Shown here piece by piece: positions 63,424-64,000 of a stretch of DNA of 64,000 nt; the stretch's first letter is position 1, and the number at the start of each line of letters is the position of its first letter. The DNA lies in assembly GCF_016595795.1 (NCBI RefSeq), contig NZ_JAENHN010000039.1:101694-165693 (forward strand), in the 5' to 3' direction. The notes beneath the pieces are model-generated. The model saw only the letters and a list, made by a program, of their open reading frames with translations, searched no databases and was not told the origin of the DNA. The stretch is from Clostridium yunnanense (GTDB lineage: Bacteria > Bacillota > Clostridia > Clostridiales > Clostridiaceae). The position numbers were made by a program, and so were the translations under genes.

Positions 63424-63747
63424 CTATAGTCCAGATACTACTCTTTTGCCATTTTCATAAAGTAATTCAATTCTTTTATGCTCTAATTTAACTATCTCTT
63501 TCCCGAGCTCAGTCAGTGAATAGCTTTTTCGTCTAGAATCAAATTCATTAATTACTTCTACTATTATCTCTTCCTTAACTAACTTACTTATGGCTCCATA
63601 TAAAGTTCCTGGTCCAAGTTTAACCTGACTATTTGTCATCTCCTCAACCCTTTGCATTATGCCATAACCATGCATAGTCTCTACTAAGGACAAAAGTATA
63701 TAGTATGTAGCTTCTGTTAAAGGAATATATTTTTTAGCATCTTTCAT
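63424..63747 (-). CDS. PadR-family transcriptional regulator
   Basis: This 107-residue winged-helix protein has PadR features: TEATYYILLSLVETMHGYGI, the recognition region LGPGTLYGAISKL and wing DSRRKSYSLTELG. PadR proteins repress exporter genes and release DNA when a toxic compound binds. It is the first gene of an operon with DUF2812, NatA and NatB, and a palindrome TATATCG-CCCTC-CGATATA sits in its promoter region, so autoregulation is likely. The inducer is unknown. Confidence 0.93.
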   Translation of the reverse strand: MKDAKKYIPLTEATYYILLSLVETMHGYGIMQRVEEMTNSQVKLGPGTLYGAISKLVKEEIIVEVINEFDSRRKSYSLTELGKEIVKLEHKRIELLYENGKRVVSGL

Positions 63748-63780
63748 TTATTTCAGGTCATCCCCTTCATTGGTGAATGT

Positions 63781-63840
63781 TATATCGCCCTCCGATATAT
63801 CGTATACTGATATAATATTCCAATTTATTCATATTGTCAA
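63781..63840 (-). promoter_or_regulatory. Promoter and probable PadR operator
   Basis: TTGACA (63835-63840) and TATTAT (63812-63817) are spaced by 17. The palindrome TATATCG-N5-CGATATA (63781-63799) lies just downstream of the start of transcription. Confidence 0.75.
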
Positions 63841-63913
63841 TAATTTTTCGTAATAAAAAATAGAAGCTAAATCTAGCAATGTCATTAAGTTAAGAAATAA
63901 ATATTATAATTAT

Positions 63914-63962
63914 GGAACAGAGTATGTTTACAAATACATACCTGTTCTTTTTTTGTATAACA
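63914..63962 (+). terminator. Orphan terminator-like hairpin on the plus strand
   Basis: GAACAG...TATGT pairs with ACATA...CTGTTC and runs into TTTTTTT. No plus-strand gene precedes it in the 150 bases after the PadR promoter, so it may end a small RNA, or be the leader of a gene beyond the window. Confidence 0.55.
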
Positions 63963-64000
63963 ATTTACGTATAATAATTTTTATCAAAATATTAGATAAA

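Overview
The window is AT-rich DNA from an anaerobic, spore-forming member of the Clostridia, most like Clostridium sensu stricto. The evidence is the SleC/Csp spore-germination lytic system, an H-NOX-fused chemoreceptor with the same pocket residues as the Thermoanaerobacter protein, a type III glutamine synthetase, a tyrosine T-box, PyrR-controlled carAB, strong AGGAGG ribosome binding sites and many U-rich terminators. I cannot name the species. No rRNA, tRNA, CRISPR array, transposase or prophage was seen.

Layout. 1-2640: a two-component system, with the kinase cut by the window edge. 2817-4604: an H-NOX chemoreceptor. 4833-10362: spore cortex lytic enzyme SleC and a giant tandem subtilisin of the CspBA type. 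10480-13944: housekeeping genes (XRE regulator, DUF3783, cyclophilin, STAS-like protein, MurI). 14330-18715: two divergent, unrelated-looking glutamine synthetases. 18940-20491: an HD-GYP protein and a YCII-like gene whose promoter carries two LexA boxes. 20788-25689: carB and carA with a long leader that combines a PyrR attenuator and a probable arginine-repressor site.

The accessory heart of the window is 25974-47409, a carbohydrate locus that I interpret as an alpha-1,3-glucan (mutan, nigeran or fungal wall glucan) utilisation system. It holds three GH87-type beta-helix glucanases: one huge and predicted to be wall-anchored, one secreted, and one without a signal peptide. With them are a GH65 disaccharide phosphorylase, a GH15-like protein, a GH13 alpha-glucosidase, a binding protein with two permeases but no ATPase, and a LacI regulator. 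Six palindromes of the form GTTAANCGNTTAAC sit upstream of the regulator, the GH15-transport operon, GH13 and two of the GH87 genes, which suggests one regulon. The likely flow is outside cleavage by the GH87 enzymes, import of oligosaccharides, then cytoplasmic phosphorolysis and hydrolysis.

47703-48665 holds an unknown Pro-rich protein, two tandem 100-nt structured palindromes whose outer stems covary, and a tiny ORF. 48666-53457: Mpg, TyrS with a Tyr T-box, HisS with a non-T-box attenuator-like leader, and DUF2164. 53586-56946: a MacB/FtsX-type ABC transporter. 57053-59111: a phosphodiester glycosidase and a membrane-anchored propeller-like protein. 59529-60803: an MFS exporter. 60959-63747: a PadR-DUF2812-NatA-NatB operon.

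The most notable unexplained items are the hisS leader RNA, the tandem covarying palindromes, the tyrS Shine-Dalgarno that a hairpin separates from its start codon, the SOS-type promoter of the YCII gene, and the cytoplasmic GH87.
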